Shown: positions 30,761 to 39,993, counted from the first letter of the stretch. The stretch is DNA of 64,000 nucleotides from Rhizobium sp. LC145 (GCF_001005825.1 NZ_LBHV01000007.1:124001-188000); one strand, 5' to 3'. Numbers and translations: made by a program. Notes: generated by a model not told the origin, from the letters alone.

Positions 30761-31654
30761 TCAAAGCCGCTCCGCCAGGAATTCGATGAATGCGCGGATG
30801 CGCACGGCGAGATGTTCGTGGCCGGCATAGACGGCGTGCATCTCCTCCATGTCGCCGGGATTATAATCCTCCAGCACCGGCACGAGGCGTCCCGCCTCAA
30901 GGTCCGGCTCCACATGGAAACGCCCGACACGGCCGATCCCCAGCCCGGCAAGGCAGAACTGCCGGATGATTGAGCCGCTGCTCGCCTTCAGGCTTCCCGC
31001 CACCGGGCGGACTTCCGCCCTGCCCGTCACCGGATCACGAAAAGGCCAGCCTTCGACCGCTCTTCTAAAATTGAAGTTGATGCAATTGTGATGAATGAGT
31101 TCGTCCGGCGTCTTCGGCGTGCCGTGCCTTTTCAGGTATTCGGGCGAGGCCATGACCACCTGGCTGCTTTCGGCCAGCTTTTTCGCCATCAGCGACGAAT
31201 CGCGCATGGGGCCGTGGCGGATGGCGATATCCACCCGCTCGCCGATCACGTCCACGATGTCGTCGGTCAGCGTGACGTCGAGCTGGACATCCGGAAAGAG
31301 CGTCAGAAATTCACCCGCCAGCGGAAGGATGTAGCGCTCGCCGAAGCCGACCGAGGCGTTGACGGAGAGCGGCCCGCGCGGAAGCATGCGCCCTCCCCCC
31401 GAAACGACCGCCTCCGTATCGGCGATCTCGGCGAGGATGCGCTGCGCCCGCGCCAGATAGGTCTCGCCTTCCGGCGTCAGTTGCAGCGTACGGGTGGAGC
31501 GCACGACAAGGCGCGTGCCGAGCCGGTTCTCGAGCCGGGTGACGAGCTTGCTGACCGCCGAGGGCGAGAGCTTGAGCCTGCGCCCCGCGGCCGAGAAGCT
31601 CCTGAGCTCCGCCGCGAGCGTGAAGACTTCCATTTCCCCAACGCGATTGTCCAT
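30761..31654 (-). CDS. LysR-family regulator
   Basis: A 297-residue LysR-type regulator of the CrgA/DmlR-like group: MEVFTLAAELRSFSAAGRRLKLSPSAVSKLVTRLENRLGTRLVVRSTR in the winged helix and GPLSVNASVGFGERYILPLAGEFLTLFPDVQLD at the start of the effector domain. It is divergent from an MFS exporter followed by two aldo/keto reductase genes, which are its likely targets. The start is the ATG at 31654. The 313-bp divergent gap also holds a RIME-like repeat. Confidence 0.88.
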   Translation of the reverse strand: MDNRVGEMEVFTLAAELRSFSAAGRRLKLSPSAVSKLVTRLENRLGTRLVVRSTRTLQLTPEGETYLARAQRILAEIADTEAVVSGGGRMLPRGPLSVNASVGFGERYILPLAGEFLTLFPDVQLDVTLTDDIVDVIGERVDIAIRHGPMRDSSLMAKKLAESSQVVMASPEYLKRHGTPKTPDELIHHNCINFNFRRAVEGWPFRDPVTGRAEVRPVAGSLKASSGSIIRQFCLAGLGIGRVGRFHVEPDLEAGRLVPVLEDYNPGDMEEMHAVYAGHEHLAVRIRAFIEFLAERL

Positions 31655-31710
31655 CGTTGCTTCTCTTTCGCTCCAACGGTCACGAGATGCAATGTGGCGC
31701 GGCGAGCTTA

Positions 31711-31813
31711 ACCCTCCCCCTTGTGGGGAGGGTGGCCGGCAGGCGGGAGGGGTCTTTCTCCACTCGAAGGAAGATCCCCTCCCCAACCCCTCCCCACAAG
31801 GAGGAGGGGCTCC
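31711..31813. repeat. RIME-like palindromic element (opposite orientation)
   Basis: Contains CCCTCCCCCTTGTGGGGAGGG and TGGCCGGCAGGCGGGAGGGG, then CCCCTCCCCAACCCCTCCCC and ACAAGGAGGAGGGG. Read on the minus strand it matches the core of the elements at 5.6 and 55.8 kb (CTGCCGGCCA then CCCCACAAGGGGG). It occupies much of the gap between the LysR and MFS genes; the rest of that gap shows nothing clear. Confidence 0.65.
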
Positions 31814-31967
31814 ACGCATCGCGTCCTGCATCCTCACCTGTGACTTCACTTCACAAATGATTATCCGCTTGTGTCGCTACACAGGCAAGTGCCGCGCGAC
31901 GATATTCCCGTCATCCTTCCAAGGACATCATCCTCCATCCCTCCTCCCAAGGATTAGGAACACAAAC

Positions 31968-33149
31968 ATGCCACTCGCTCTCTATGCCCTGACGGCCGGG
32001 GCCTTCGGGATCGGCGTCACCGAATTCGTCATCATGGGTCTGCTCATCGACGTCAGCAAAGATCTCGGCGTCTCGATCCCGGCGGCCGGCCTGTTGATCT
32101 CCGGTTATGCGCTGGGCGTCGTCGTCGGCGCGCCCCTCCTCGGCGCGATCTCCGGCAAATGGTCGCGCAAGACCCTGCTGATGAGCCTGATGGTGGTCTT
32201 CACCATCGGCAATCTCGCCTGTGCGCTGGCGCCCGACTACTGGACGCTGATGGCGGCGCGCGTGCTCACCGCGTTTGCGCATGCCTCCTTCTTCGGCGTC
32301 GGCTCGGTCGTCGCCACCAGCCTCGTCGCTCCCAACAGACAAGCTTCGGCCATTGCCATCATGTTCACGGGGCTTACCGTCGCCAATATCCTCGGCGTCC
32401 CGTTCGGCACCTGGCTCGGCCAGGCCTTCGGCTGGCGCTCGACCTTCTGGGCCGTCACCGCGATTGGCATCATCGCGCTTGCAGTGATCGCGCTGCTCGT
32501 TCCCAGGGACAATGCCGCGGACCAGCAGGAAGAGGGTTCGCAGGGCGTGCTTGCCGTGCTCGGCCGCCGCTCCGTGCTGCTCGGGCTGCTGACCACAGTG
32601 CTCTCCTGGGTGGGCGTATTCGCCGGCTTCACCTATATCGCGCCGATCCTGACCGAGATCACCGGGTTCTCCGAATCCGCCGTCTCGCCCATCCTGCTCG
32701 TCTTCGGCGGCGGGCTCGTCGTCGGCAACCTGCTCGGCGGGCGTCTGGCGGACCGCAAACTGGTGCCCACCGTCATCGGCAGTCTGATCGCGCTTTCGGT
32801 CGCGCTGCTCGCCCTGACCTTCGCCATCCACCAGCAGGTCGCCGCGGTGATCGCGATCGGTCTCTTCGGGGCAGCCGCCTTCGCGACCGTATCGCCGCTG
32901 CAGATGTGGGTGCTGGAAAAGGCGGAAGGCGCCGGCCAGGGACTGGCCTCCTCCTTCAACATCGCCGCCTTCAACCTCGGCAACGCCATCGGCGCCTGGC
33001 TCGGCGGCGTCATCATCGACAGCGGTCTCGGCCTCGGCTCGGTCACGCTCGTCGCCGGCCTGGTGCCGATCGCCGCCCTTGCGGTCGCGCTGATCGCGAT
33101 CCGGCTGGATGGCTCCCGCCCTGCCCTGCAGGCAAGCCCGGCGGAATGA
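31968..33149 (+). CDS. MFS efflux transporter (AraJ/YdhP-like, DHA1)
   Basis: A 393-residue, 12-span exporter. It starts LALYALTAGAFGIGVTEFVIMGLLIDVSKDLGVSIPAAGLLISGYALGVVVGAPLLG, the typical opening of the arabinose-efflux/YdhP group, with antiporter motif C-like GxxxGPxxGG relaxed in span 5. AGGA precedes the ATG at 31968; the frame is open far upstream through the repeat but this is not coding. Substrate unknown; sugars or drugs. Divergent from a LysR gene. Confidence 0.88.
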   Translation: MPLALYALTAGAFGIGVTEFVIMGLLIDVSKDLGVSIPAAGLLISGYALGVVVGAPLLGAISGKWSRKTLLMSLMVVFTIGNLACALAPDYWTLMAARVLTAFAHASFFGVGSVVATSLVAPNRQASAIAIMFTGLTVANILGVPFGTWLGQAFGWRSTFWAVTAIGIIALAVIALLVPRDNAADQQEEGSQGVLAVLGRRSVLLGLLTTVLSWVGVFAGFTYIAPILTEITGFSESAVSPILLVFGGGLVVGNLLGGRLADRKLVPTVIGSLIALSVALLALTFAIHQQVAAVIAIGLFGAAAFATVSPLQMWVLEKAEGAGQGLASSFNIAAFNLGNAIGAWLGGVIIDSGLGLGSVTLVAGLVPIAALAVALIAIRLDGSRPALQASPAE

Positions 33150-33210
33150 TAAGACGGGGCGGGGCTCGCCCGCCCTTCTCGGCTACGCGAACTTTTCCAT
33201 GGAGCCCGAT

Positions 33211-34248
33211 ATGGAATACAGATCACTTGGAGCATCCGGCCTGAAGGTGCCCGTCCTTAGTTTCGGCGCCGGCACGTTCGGCGGCTCCGGCCCGCTCTTT
33301 GGCAATTGGGGCACGACAGATGTCGAAGAGGCCCGCCGTCTCGTCGATATCTGCCTCGAGGCCGGCGTCAACCTGTTCGACACGGCCGACGTCTATTCGA
33401 ACGGCGCCTCGGAAGAGGTGCTCGGCCAGGCCATCAAGGACCGGCGCGATGCCGTGCTCATCTCCACCAAGGCAAGCCTGCCGATGGGCGATGGACCGAA
33501 CGACTGGGGCTCGTCCCGTTCGCGGCTGATCCGCTCCGTCGAGGATGCCCTGAAGCGGCTCAGAACCGACCACATCGACATATTCCAGCTCCACGCCTTC
33601 GATGCCTCGACGCCGGTGGAGGAAGTGGTCTCGACGCTCGACCGGCTCGTGGCCGACGGCAAGCTTCGCAATATCGGCGTCTCGAACTTCTCCGGCTGGC
33701 AAATCATGAAATCGCTGGCGGCCGCCGAAAAGCACGGCTGGACCCGCTACGTGGCGAACCAGGTCTATTATTCGCTGGTCGGTCGCGATTACGAATGGGA
33801 CCTGATGCCACTCGGCAAGGACCAAGGCCTGGGCGCGCTCGTCTGGAGCCCGCTCGGCTGGGGCCGTCTCACCGGCAAGATCAGCCGGGAAAAGCCTATC
33901 CCGGCGGGAAGCCGTCTGCACGAAACCGCGAGCTTCGGTCCGCCGGTCACCGACGAACTGCTCTACAAGGTCGTCGACGCGCTCGAAGACGTGGCTGCTG
34001 AAACCGGCAAGACCGTGCCGCAGGTGGCGATCAACTGGCTTCTCCAGCGGCCGACCGTATCCTCCGTCATCATCGGCGCCCGTAACGAGGAACAGCTTCG
34101 TCAGAACCTCGGCGCGGTCGGCTGGGCGCTGACGAAAGAGCAGATCGAAAAGCTCGATCAAGCCAGCGCGGTCACCGCGCCCTATCCGCACTTCCCCTAT
34201 AGGCGGCAGGAGGGCTTTGCACGCCTCGACCCGCCGCTCGCCGGGTGA
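33211..34248 (+). CDS. Aldo/keto reductase (AKR, YajO/potassium-channel-beta-like)
   Basis: A 345-residue NADPH-dependent oxidoreductase with a TIM barrel. The catalytic tetrad is visible: D and Y of NLFDTADVYSNG, K of LISTKAS, H of IFQLHAFD. Later motifs include KLRNIGVSNFSGWQ and SVIIGARNEEQLRQNLGA for cofactor binding. The second of two close ATGs (33211) has GGAG at the right distance. It lies 61 bp after the MFS gene, same strand, and is closed by a terminator. Confidence 0.9.
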   Translation: MEYRSLGASGLKVPVLSFGAGTFGGSGPLFGNWGTTDVEEARRLVDICLEAGVNLFDTADVYSNGASEEVLGQAIKDRRDAVLISTKASLPMGDGPNDWGSSRSRLIRSVEDALKRLRTDHIDIFQLHAFDASTPVEEVVSTLDRLVADGKLRNIGVSNFSGWQIMKSLAAAEKHGWTRYVANQVYYSLVGRDYEWDLMPLGKDQGLGALVWSPLGWGRLTGKISREKPIPAGSRLHETASFGPPVTDELLYKVVDALEDVAAETGKTVPQVAINWLLQRPTVSSVIIGARNEEQLRQNLGAVGWALTKEQIEKLDQASAVTAPYPHFPYRRQEGFARLDPPLAG

Positions 34249-34311
34249 CCGGCACACGACATGACGGTTGATCCGTCATGGAATCGGCCCATGTAGAAAA
34301 GGCCCCTTTCC

Positions 34312-34338
34312 TCCGCCCGGTCCGGGCGGACATTCTTT
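34312..34338 (+). terminator. Terminator after the first aldo/keto reductase gene
   Basis: TCCGCCCG-GTC-CGGGCGGA hairpin followed by CATTCTTT. A second hairpin, CATGACGG-TTGAT-CCGTCATG (34260-34280), lies just upstream and may be part of the same processing region. Confidence 0.6.
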
Positions 34339-34353
34339 AGTAAGGAGACTATC

Positions 34354-35181
34354 ATGCACGTCGTCAGCGCCAATGGCGCCAATATCCCCGCTCTCGGCTT
34401 CGGCACGTTCCGCATGCCCGGCCCGGATGTGCTGCGCATCCTGCCCCAGGCGCTCGAACTCGGCTTCCGCCATGTGGATACCGCCCAGATCTACGGCAAC
34501 GAGGCGCAAGTGGGCGAAGTGATCGCCAAGTCGGGCATTCCGCGCGCCGACATCTTTCTCACCACCAAGGTCTGGGTCGACAAGTACCGTCACAAGGACT
34601 TCATCGCTTCCGTCGACGAGAGCCTGAAGAAGCTTCAGACCGACCATGTGGACCTGCTGCTCCTCCACTGGCCGAAGAGCGAAGTGTCGCTCGCCGAGCG
34701 CATCGGCGCACTGAACGAGGTCCGGAAAGCCGGCAAGGTGCGCCATATTGGCGTTTCCAACTTCAACACCGCCCTGATGGCGGAAGCCGTGAAGCTTTCC
34801 GACGCGCCGATCGCCAACAATCAGATCGAGTACCATCCCTATCTCGACCAGTCCAAGGTGATCGCCGCGGCGCGCAAGGACGGCATTTCCATTACCGCCT
34901 ACTACCTGATGGCGGACGGCAAGGTGCCGCAGGACGAGGTGCTGAAGGAGATCGGCTCGCGGCACGGCAAGACGGCTGCGCAGGTGGCGCTGCGCTGGGC
35001 CGTGCAGCAGAAGGACGTTATCGCCCTTTCCAAGACGGCAACGGAAAGCCGGCTTCAGGAGAATTTCGACATCTTCGATTTCGCGCTGACGGAAAAGGAG
35101 ATGCAGGCGATCCACGAACTTGCCCGCCCCGACGGCCGCATCGTCAACCCCGGCCATCTGGCGCCGGAGTGGGACAACTAA
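34354..35181 (+). CDS. Aldo/keto reductase (2,5-diketo-D-gluconate reductase-like)
   Basis: A 275-residue AKR of the DkgA/DkgB type: IPALGFGTFRMPG at the start, tetrad residues in FRHVDTAQIYGNE (D, Y), TTKVW (K) and LLLLHWP (H), then KVRHIGVSNFNTALM and QIEYHPYLDQ. It reduces small carbonyls or keto sugars with NADPH. AAGGAG precedes the ATG; a terminator follows at 35200. It differs clearly in sequence from its neighbour, so it is not a recent duplication. Confidence 0.9.
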   Translation: MHVVSANGANIPALGFGTFRMPGPDVLRILPQALELGFRHVDTAQIYGNEAQVGEVIAKSGIPRADIFLTTKVWVDKYRHKDFIASVDESLKKLQTDHVDLLLLHWPKSEVSLAERIGALNEVRKAGKVRHIGVSNFNTALMAEAVKLSDAPIANNQIEYHPYLDQSKVIAAARKDGISITAYYLMADGKVPQDEVLKEIGSRHGKTAAQVALRWAVQQKDVIALSKTATESRLQENFDIFDFALTEKEMQAIHELARPDGRIVNPGHLAPEWDN

Positions 35182-35199
35182 ACATTGCAAAACGACATC

Positions 35200-35232
35200 A
35201 AATGCGCTGGATTGTTCCGGCGCATTTTTTTG
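35200..35232 (+). terminator. Terminator after the second aldo/keto reductase gene
   Basis: ATGCGC (35202-35207) and GCGCAT (35220-35225) flank a 12-nt loop; a seven-T run follows. Confidence 0.85.
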
Positions 35233-35288
35233 TGAATGCTCCTTCGTCCATAACGCTGGAAAATCCATTTTTTCTGTAATAACAATAA

Positions 35289-35567
35289 ATGGCGATCCTA
35301 TTCGATCCGGTGAAGCGGCTTCTGACCCTCGAGCAGCGAGGTCTGGATTTCGCCGATGCGGGCCAGGTTTTCGATGGCCCTCACCTGACGATCGAAGACG
35401 ATCGGATCGACTATGGAGAAACGCGCTATTTCACCGTGGGCTTCCTGAATGAACGGCTGGTCGTTCTGGTCTGGACGCCCCGGGGAGACCATCAGCGCAT
35501 CATCAGCATGAGGAAAGCCAATGACCGGGAACAGAAAGCCTATGGCGCCAGACTGGCCGGCCATTGA
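35289..35567 (+). CDS. brnT: BrnT-family ribonuclease toxin
   Basis: A 92-residue RelE-fold toxin with the BrnT pattern: ILFDPVKRLLTLEQRGLDFADAGQVFDGP, then GETRYFTVGFLNERLVVLVWTPRGDHQRIISMRKANDREQKAY. The conserved R-I-I-S-x-R-K-A-N segment carries active-site residues. It overlaps brnA by 47 bp. Toxin first, antitoxin second is the BrnTA order. The upstream region is AT-rich but shows no clear inverted repeat. Confidence 0.9.
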   Translation: MAILFDPVKRLLTLEQRGLDFADAGQVFDGPHLTIEDDRIDYGETRYFTVGFLNERLVVLVWTPRGDHQRIISMRKANDREQKAYGARLAGH

Positions 35568-35775
35568 TGACGATGCCCCCGATCTGACGGAAAGCCCATG
35601 GGCGGAGAAGCTTGCGGAGGCACCCGTTCAACGGGGCCGGCCGAAAAGCGATCGAACCAAGGTTTCCACGACGATCAGGCTGGATGCGGATGTTCTGGAG
35701 CGCTTTCGAGCGGATGGGCCCGGCTGGCAATCCCGCATCAACGACGCATTGCGGGATTGGCTGGCGAAAAGGTAA
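35521..35775 (+). CDS. brnA: BrnA-family antitoxin
   Basis: An 84-residue antitoxin. The N-terminal part (DWPAIDDDAPDLTESPWAEKLAEA) binds the toxin; the C-terminal ribbon-helix-helix reads GRPKSDRTKVSTTIRLDADVLERFRADGPGWQSRINDALRDWL. It starts inside brnT, so expression is coupled. A hairpin (35792-35813) follows without a T-run. Confidence 0.9.
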   Translation: MTGNRKPMAPDWPAIDDDAPDLTESPWAEKLAEAPVQRGRPKSDRTKVSTTIRLDADVLERFRADGPGWQSRINDALRDWLAKR

Positions 35776-35950
35776 TCTTCCGCCGCCGCCGGATGGGTGG
35801 TTTCCCACCCATCGCTGACGCCCGTTGGGCAGGATGCGAAACATTCGCCGGTGCTGAATCACATTCGGCGCGCAATCCGGCCCTTACCGCGGTTGCCTCC
35901 CGCAAACACACCGGAATAGCCTCCGGGTGGTGGAGAAGGAGGAGCTTTCC

Positions 35951-37261
35951 ATGCATTTGAAGCAACTATTGGCCTCGGTGGCACTCGCCGCCGTCATGTC
36001 CCTGCCTGCGGCATTGCCGGCCCTTGGGCAGGAGAAGAAGGATTGCCCGGAAACGCTTCCGGAAGGCACCGAATGCCTTGCGGGCGCCGACCAGAACGGC
36101 GCCTTCTACTGGATCGCCAAGCCTCAGAACTGGAACGGCATTCTCGTCGTGCACTCGCATGGCGGTCCGCGCACCGCCAAACCCGAACCGGATGATCCCA
36201 TCGAAGATTTGGAACGGTTCGCCGTCACCGTCGAGGAAGGCTATGCCTGGGCCGCCTCCAACTACCGCCGGGAAGGCTATGGGGTGCGAATGGCGGCGGA
36301 AGACACCGAAAACGTCCGCAAGATCGCCGAAAAGCTGCTCGGCGAACCACGTCTGACCCTGCTGCACGGCCAATCCTGGGGCGCCAATGTCGCCGCCAAG
36401 GCAGCCGAACTCTATGCGCTCGATGCCGACGGCAAGAGGAATTACGACGGCGTGGTGCTGACGAGCGGCGTGCTCGGCGGCGGCACCGAGTCCTACGGCT
36501 TCCGTGCCGATCTTCGCGCCGTCTACCAGTATTACTGCAAGAACCATCCGCGGCCCGAAGAGGCGCAATATCCCGTATGGCAGGGTTTGCCCAAGGATGG
36601 GAAAATGCCGCGGGCCGAACTCGAAAAGCGTGTCGACGAATGCACCGGCGTTTCCCTCGACAAGGACAAGCGCTCGCCGGAACAGACGAAAAACCTCGCC
36701 AATATTCTTGGCGTCACCAAGGTGCCGGAGGGCAATCTCGTGGCGCATCTCGCCTGGGCCACCAATCTCTTCCAGGATATCGTATGGCGGCGGCTGGAGG
36801 GAAAGAACCCCTTCGACAATTCGAAGACCGTCTATTCCGGCTCGGATGACGATGCGGCCCTCAACGAGGGCGTGGAGCGGTTCAGCGCCGACGCGGAAGC
36901 CCGGCGGCTGCTCGCCTATGACGCTGACCTGACGGGCGCGATCGTCGCGCCGACGATTTCCATGCATGCCAGGAACGATCCGACCGCCTTCGTGGAACTG
37001 GAGGCCCAATATCGCGAGACGGTCGCCAACGCCGGCAATGCCGATCTACTGGTCCAGACCTTCACCGACGAGAACCAGCACAGCAAGCTCTCGACGCCGC
37101 AATACGCCGCGATTTTCGCCGCCATGGTGGGCTGGATCGACAAGAGCGAGAAACCGAGCCCTGCATCCATCGCCGAAAGCTGCAAGGCCGCAAGCGCCCG
37201 TTACGACAACGAGCCCTGCCGGTTCATCATGAACTACGAGCCGCAGGTGGCGGGGCAATAG
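35951..37261 (+). CDS. Secreted alpha/beta hydrolase-fold protein
   Basis: A 436-residue periplasmic protein with a Sec signal peptide (cleavage near ALG-QE, residue 26). The nucleophile elbow reads LLHGQSWGANVAAK, an oxyanion segment HSHGGPR precedes it, and a late Asp (SMHARNDPTAFVE) and His (TFTDENQHSKLS) complete a triad. Length and large insert suit prolyl aminopeptidase or X-Pro-peptidase-like esterases, but the substrate is unknown. GGAG before the ATG at 35951 decides the start. Confidence 0.8.
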   Translation: MHLKQLLASVALAAVMSLPAALPALGQEKKDCPETLPEGTECLAGADQNGAFYWIAKPQNWNGILVVHSHGGPRTAKPEPDDPIEDLERFAVTVEEGYAWAASNYRREGYGVRMAAEDTENVRKIAEKLLGEPRLTLLHGQSWGANVAAKAAELYALDADGKRNYDGVVLTSGVLGGGTESYGFRADLRAVYQYYCKNHPRPEEAQYPVWQGLPKDGKMPRAELEKRVDECTGVSLDKDKRSPEQTKNLANILGVTKVPEGNLVAHLAWATNLFQDIVWRRLEGKNPFDNSKTVYSGSDDDAALNEGVERFSADAEARRLLAYDADLTGAIVAPTISMHARNDPTAFVELEAQYRETVANAGNADLLVQTFTDENQHSKLSTPQYAAIFAAMVGWIDKSEKPSPASIAESCKAASARYDNEPCRFIMNYEPQVAGQ

Positions 37262-37313
37262 CACCCCAACTCTCTCCCCGCATGCGGGGAGAGAGACGCC
37301 CCCTTAAGGGGTG
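37262..37313. repeat. Palindromic repeat between convergent genes
   Basis: CACCCC (37262) and GGGGTG (37308) bound an inner perfect 26-bp palindrome at 37270-37295 whose core is CCCCGCATGCGGGG. Similar CTCTCCCCGC/GCGGGGAGAG hairpins occur at 48.5-48.7 kb. It may end transcription of both flanking genes. Confidence 0.6.
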
Positions 37314-37314
37314 G

Positions 37315-38361
37315 TTACAGCCATCCCTTTCTCTTGAAATAGAGATAGGGCATGATCATCGAAACGATCATCATGCCGATCGCCATCGGATAGCCGTACT
37401 GCCATCTCAGTTCCGGCATGACATCGAAGTTCATGCCATAGACCGAGGCAACCAGAGTCGGCGGCAGGAAGACCACCGCGGCGACCGAGAAGATCTTGAT
37501 GATCTGGTTCTGCTCGAGATTGATCAGCCCCAGCGTCGCATCCAGCAGGAAATTGATCTTGCTCGACAGGAAGGCCGAGTGATCGCCGAGCGAGGTCGCA
37601 TCCCGCTGCAGAAGCTTCAGGCGCTGGCGGAGCTCCTTGGCCAGCTTGCGGTCGACGCCGTCCAACGCGCTATAATAGGCAACGACGCGCGAGACGCTGA
37701 CCAGGCTTTCGCGAACGACCGTCAGGAACTCACCCGCCTGACCGATCTCCCGGATCAGTTCCTGAAGGTCGCGCGTCTTCTTGTTGACCTTGGCGGCCTT
37801 GGCGCTGAAGACTTCCTGGGAAATCTGGTCGATGTCGTTGCCGAGCCGCTCCAGCGTATCGGCCATGCGGTCGATCACCGCCTCGATCAGCCCCGCCATG
37901 ATCAGCTCGCCATTGCTGCAATGCAGGCCCGCGCCGTTGCCTCGGCGGGCGCGGGCCAGAAAGGCGTCGAAGGGCCGCGGTTCCGAATAGCGCACGGTCA
38001 CCAGCGCCTGGCCCTTGACGATGAAGGTGACGGGCACCTTGCGCGGCGCCTCGGCATCCGGCCGGGTCAGCACCGTCATGGTCATGAACTCGGCGCCGTT
38101 CTCCTGGTAGAGACGGGCGGAGAGTTCGATGTCCTCCATTTCGTCCATGGTCGGCACGGTGATGCCGAGGCGCTCGCCGACGGTGCGCTCTTCCTCCTGG
38201 GTCGGATTGATGAGGTCGTACCAGACGACGGGCGGCTGAGCCTCGGATTTCAGGTCGAGCGCGACCGCGGCACCGGCAATAGCAGGCGCCATGACGACGG
38301 CGGGCGTATCGGAAACAACCGGCACAAGGCGGTCGAGGTCATAGGCATGGATACGCAGCAT
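37315..38361 (-). CDS. corA: CorA-family divalent metal ion channel
   Basis: A 348-residue inner-membrane Mg2+/Co2+/Ni2+ channel. A large cytoplasmic N-terminal domain (to about residue 285) with long helices is followed by two spans; the selectivity motif YGMNF lies at the end of the first, and the basic KRKGWL tail at the C-terminus. The pentamer opens when cytoplasmic Mg2+ falls. ATG at 38361 has GGAG upstream. A structured leader lies upstream. Confidence 0.93.
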   Translation of the reverse strand: MLRIHAYDLDRLVPVVSDTPAVVMAPAIAGAAVALDLKSEAQPPVVWYDLINPTQEEERTVGERLGITVPTMDEMEDIELSARLYQENGAEFMTMTVLTRPDAEAPRKVPVTFIVKGQALVTVRYSEPRPFDAFLARARRGNGAGLHCSNGELIMAGLIEAVIDRMADTLERLGNDIDQISQEVFSAKAAKVNKKTRDLQELIREIGQAGEFLTVVRESLVSVSRVVAYYSALDGVDRKLAKELRQRLKLLQRDATSLGDHSAFLSSKINFLLDATLGLINLEQNQIIKIFSVAAVVFLPPTLVASVYGMNFDVMPELRWQYGYPMAIGMMIVSMIMPYLYFKRKGWL

Positions 38362-38403
38362 GACAGCTCCTTTTCTCGGACCATCGGTCCTTCAGGAGCG
38401 CGT

Positions 38404-38472
38404 ATCCTTAAAAAGGATCAGAGCCCCGAAAGGACGGGTCGGTATGTTGACGTCGAACTTCGACTGTCGGGG
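38404..38472 (-). promoter_or_regulatory. Possible structured leader of corA
   Basis: ATCCTT-N3-AAGGAT (38404-38418), then CCCCGA (38424-38429) and TCGGGG (38467-38472) enclosing the perfect palindrome GTCGAACTTCGAC (38452-38464). All would lie in the corA 5' region. It may be an RNA leader or an operator set. Confidence 0.35.
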
Positions 38473-38588
38473 TTCATCTCTCTTTTTCCTTTGAAACAGC
38501 GACGCCCGAACGGGCGGCGCTGAGCGAACGGATGCGCCCAATGCGCAAGGAAGTCAAACACATTTTGCACCGCACAGGCGGCACGGCA

Positions 38589-38981
38589 TTACACGAACTG
38601 GGAAAGGCCCGGAACGGAAGAAACCACGGTGTCCACGACCTCGTCGCCGGCATGCTCGCGGGCAACGGCAATGGTTTCCTTGGCGAGCGAAGTGATCTCA
38701 CCCATGCCGAGGCCCTGGCTCATCAGCTGCTGGCCGAGCCCCATGACCCCGCCGCCGCCGATCGCCGACATCAGGCCGCCGAGCAGACCACCGCCGTTCG
38801 AGCCTTCGCCGTTGAACTGGGCGACCAGTTCCGTCGCGCCGGGGATCGACTCGATCATTTTGGCGACGGCGCCGTCATCGGCCTCGCGCTGCAGGAAACC
38901 GAGCATCATGCCGACCGCCTTTTCAGCGACATCGGGAGCGATGCCGACATTTTCAGCAACGCGGGTAACCAGCTCGTTCAT
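38589..38981 (-). CDS. DUF2267-like Gly/Met-rich protein
   Basis: A 130-residue soluble protein: an N-terminal helical pair (MNELVTRVAENVGIAPDVAEKAVGMMLGFLQRE), a Gly-rich centre (GLLGGLMSAIGGGGVMGLGQQLMS) and a C-terminal part GLGMGEITSLAKETIAVAREHAGDEVVDTVVSSVPGLSQFV. The last segment is a family hallmark of DUF2267-type proteins. Function unknown. ATG at 38981 with GAGG upstream. Confidence 0.75.
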   Translation of the reverse strand: MNELVTRVAENVGIAPDVAEKAVGMMLGFLQREADDGAVAKMIESIPGATELVAQFNGEGSNGGGLLGGLMSAIGGGGVMGLGQQLMSQGLGMGEITSLAKETIAVAREHAGDEVVDTVVSSVPGLSQFV

Positions 38982-39120
38982 AAAGATTCTCCTCGAAATC
39001 TGACGTTGACGTCAAAGTAATACACACTGTCCGGCCCCCAAACCAGTGGGGAGCCGTAAATATAGGAGCAAATTCGCGCCGGTCGAATCGGTGGACTGGC
39101 GTACCGCCTGTGTCACGGCC

Positions 39121-39993
39121 CTAAAGCGCATCGATCCAGGCGCTGATGGCAGCATTTGCGTCCTCCCGGCGGTCCTGCATGATCCAATGACCCGCATTGG
39201 ACCATAGATCGACTTTCGACTTCGGGTGCGAGAACCACGGCCGCATGCGGCCCGCCTGAGCTGGATCGCGGCACAGGTGATAGATGGGCACTTCCACTCG
39301 TTCGCAGAATTTCGCGCTCGCCTCTCCGACACCGACCTGGTCCGCTCCGAAGAAGAGGGGGCCGAAGGTGTCGCGCACGACGTGGTTCGGCATGCCCTGG
39401 ACGCGCCTTGCGTGCCAGCGCTTGAATGCCGGATCGGTCGCTGCATCATAAACGAGCTGAAACAGAGCCGGGACAACAACGGCGGGATCGCCGGCGCTCA
39501 GATCGCGGACGGTCTTGTCGAACAGTTGGGCCGCGTCACCACCAAAACCAAGCGCCCCATCGACGGACACGACGGCGCTGACCAGATCCGGCCGCTTGAG
39601 GGCAAGGCGCGCGGCGATCTGCCCGCCCATCGAGTGCCCGACGATGACGAACTTCTCGCCCGGATACCTGGTTGCGATCAAGGTTTCGATGTCGGCAACG
39701 TGATCGGCGGGCCTATAGGCGCCCGACGGCATGACCTCCGACCTTCCATGCCCGCGCAGATCGGGCGCGACCACCCGGTACTTGCTTTCGAACAATGGAA
39801 GCTGCCCGATCCAATCATTGGAATCGCAAGTCCAGCCGTGCAGGAGCATCACATTCCTGCCCGCGCCGGCCTCGGTATAGAAGAGTTTCGCCGCAGGTGC
39901 CGCCGCCGTCGGCGTGCTCCTGAACGTGGCGGCCGCTACGGCCGTGGCGCCGGTGAATTTCAGCAGGCTGCGCCTCGAAAATCTGGTCTCCAT
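39121..39993 (-). CDS. Tat-exported alpha/beta hydrolase
   Basis: A 290-residue hydrolase with a twin-arginine signal (SRRSLLKFTGATAVAAA). The fold shows HGWTCDSNDW (oxyanion), GHSMGG (nucleophile Ser), DLRGHGRS, and a late GHWIMQD (His). Non-haem chloroperoxidase-like esterases have this pattern. ATG at 39993 with AGAGGA upstream is chosen over the far upstream start. A divergent HxlR gene probably controls it. Confidence 0.87.
   Translation of the reverse strand: METRFSRRSLLKFTGATAVAAATFRSTPTAAAPAAKLFYTEAGAGRNVMLLHGWTCDSNDWIGQLPLFESKYRVVAPDLRGHGRSEVMPSGAYRPADHVADIETLIATRYPGEKFVIVGHSMGGQIAARLALKRPDLVSAVVSVDGALGFGGDAAQLFDKTVRDLSAGDPAVVVPALFQLVYDAATDPAFKRWHARRVQGMPNHVVRDTFGPLFFGADQVGVGEASAKFCERVEVPIYHLCRDPAQAGRMRPWFSHPKSKVDLWSNAGHWIMQDRREDANAAISAWIDAL

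Noticed and set aside
31494..31967. An N-terminal extension of the MFS exporter
   Set aside because: It runs through the LysR gene antisense and the RIME-like repeat; the ATG at 31968 has a ribosome site and starts at the first span.
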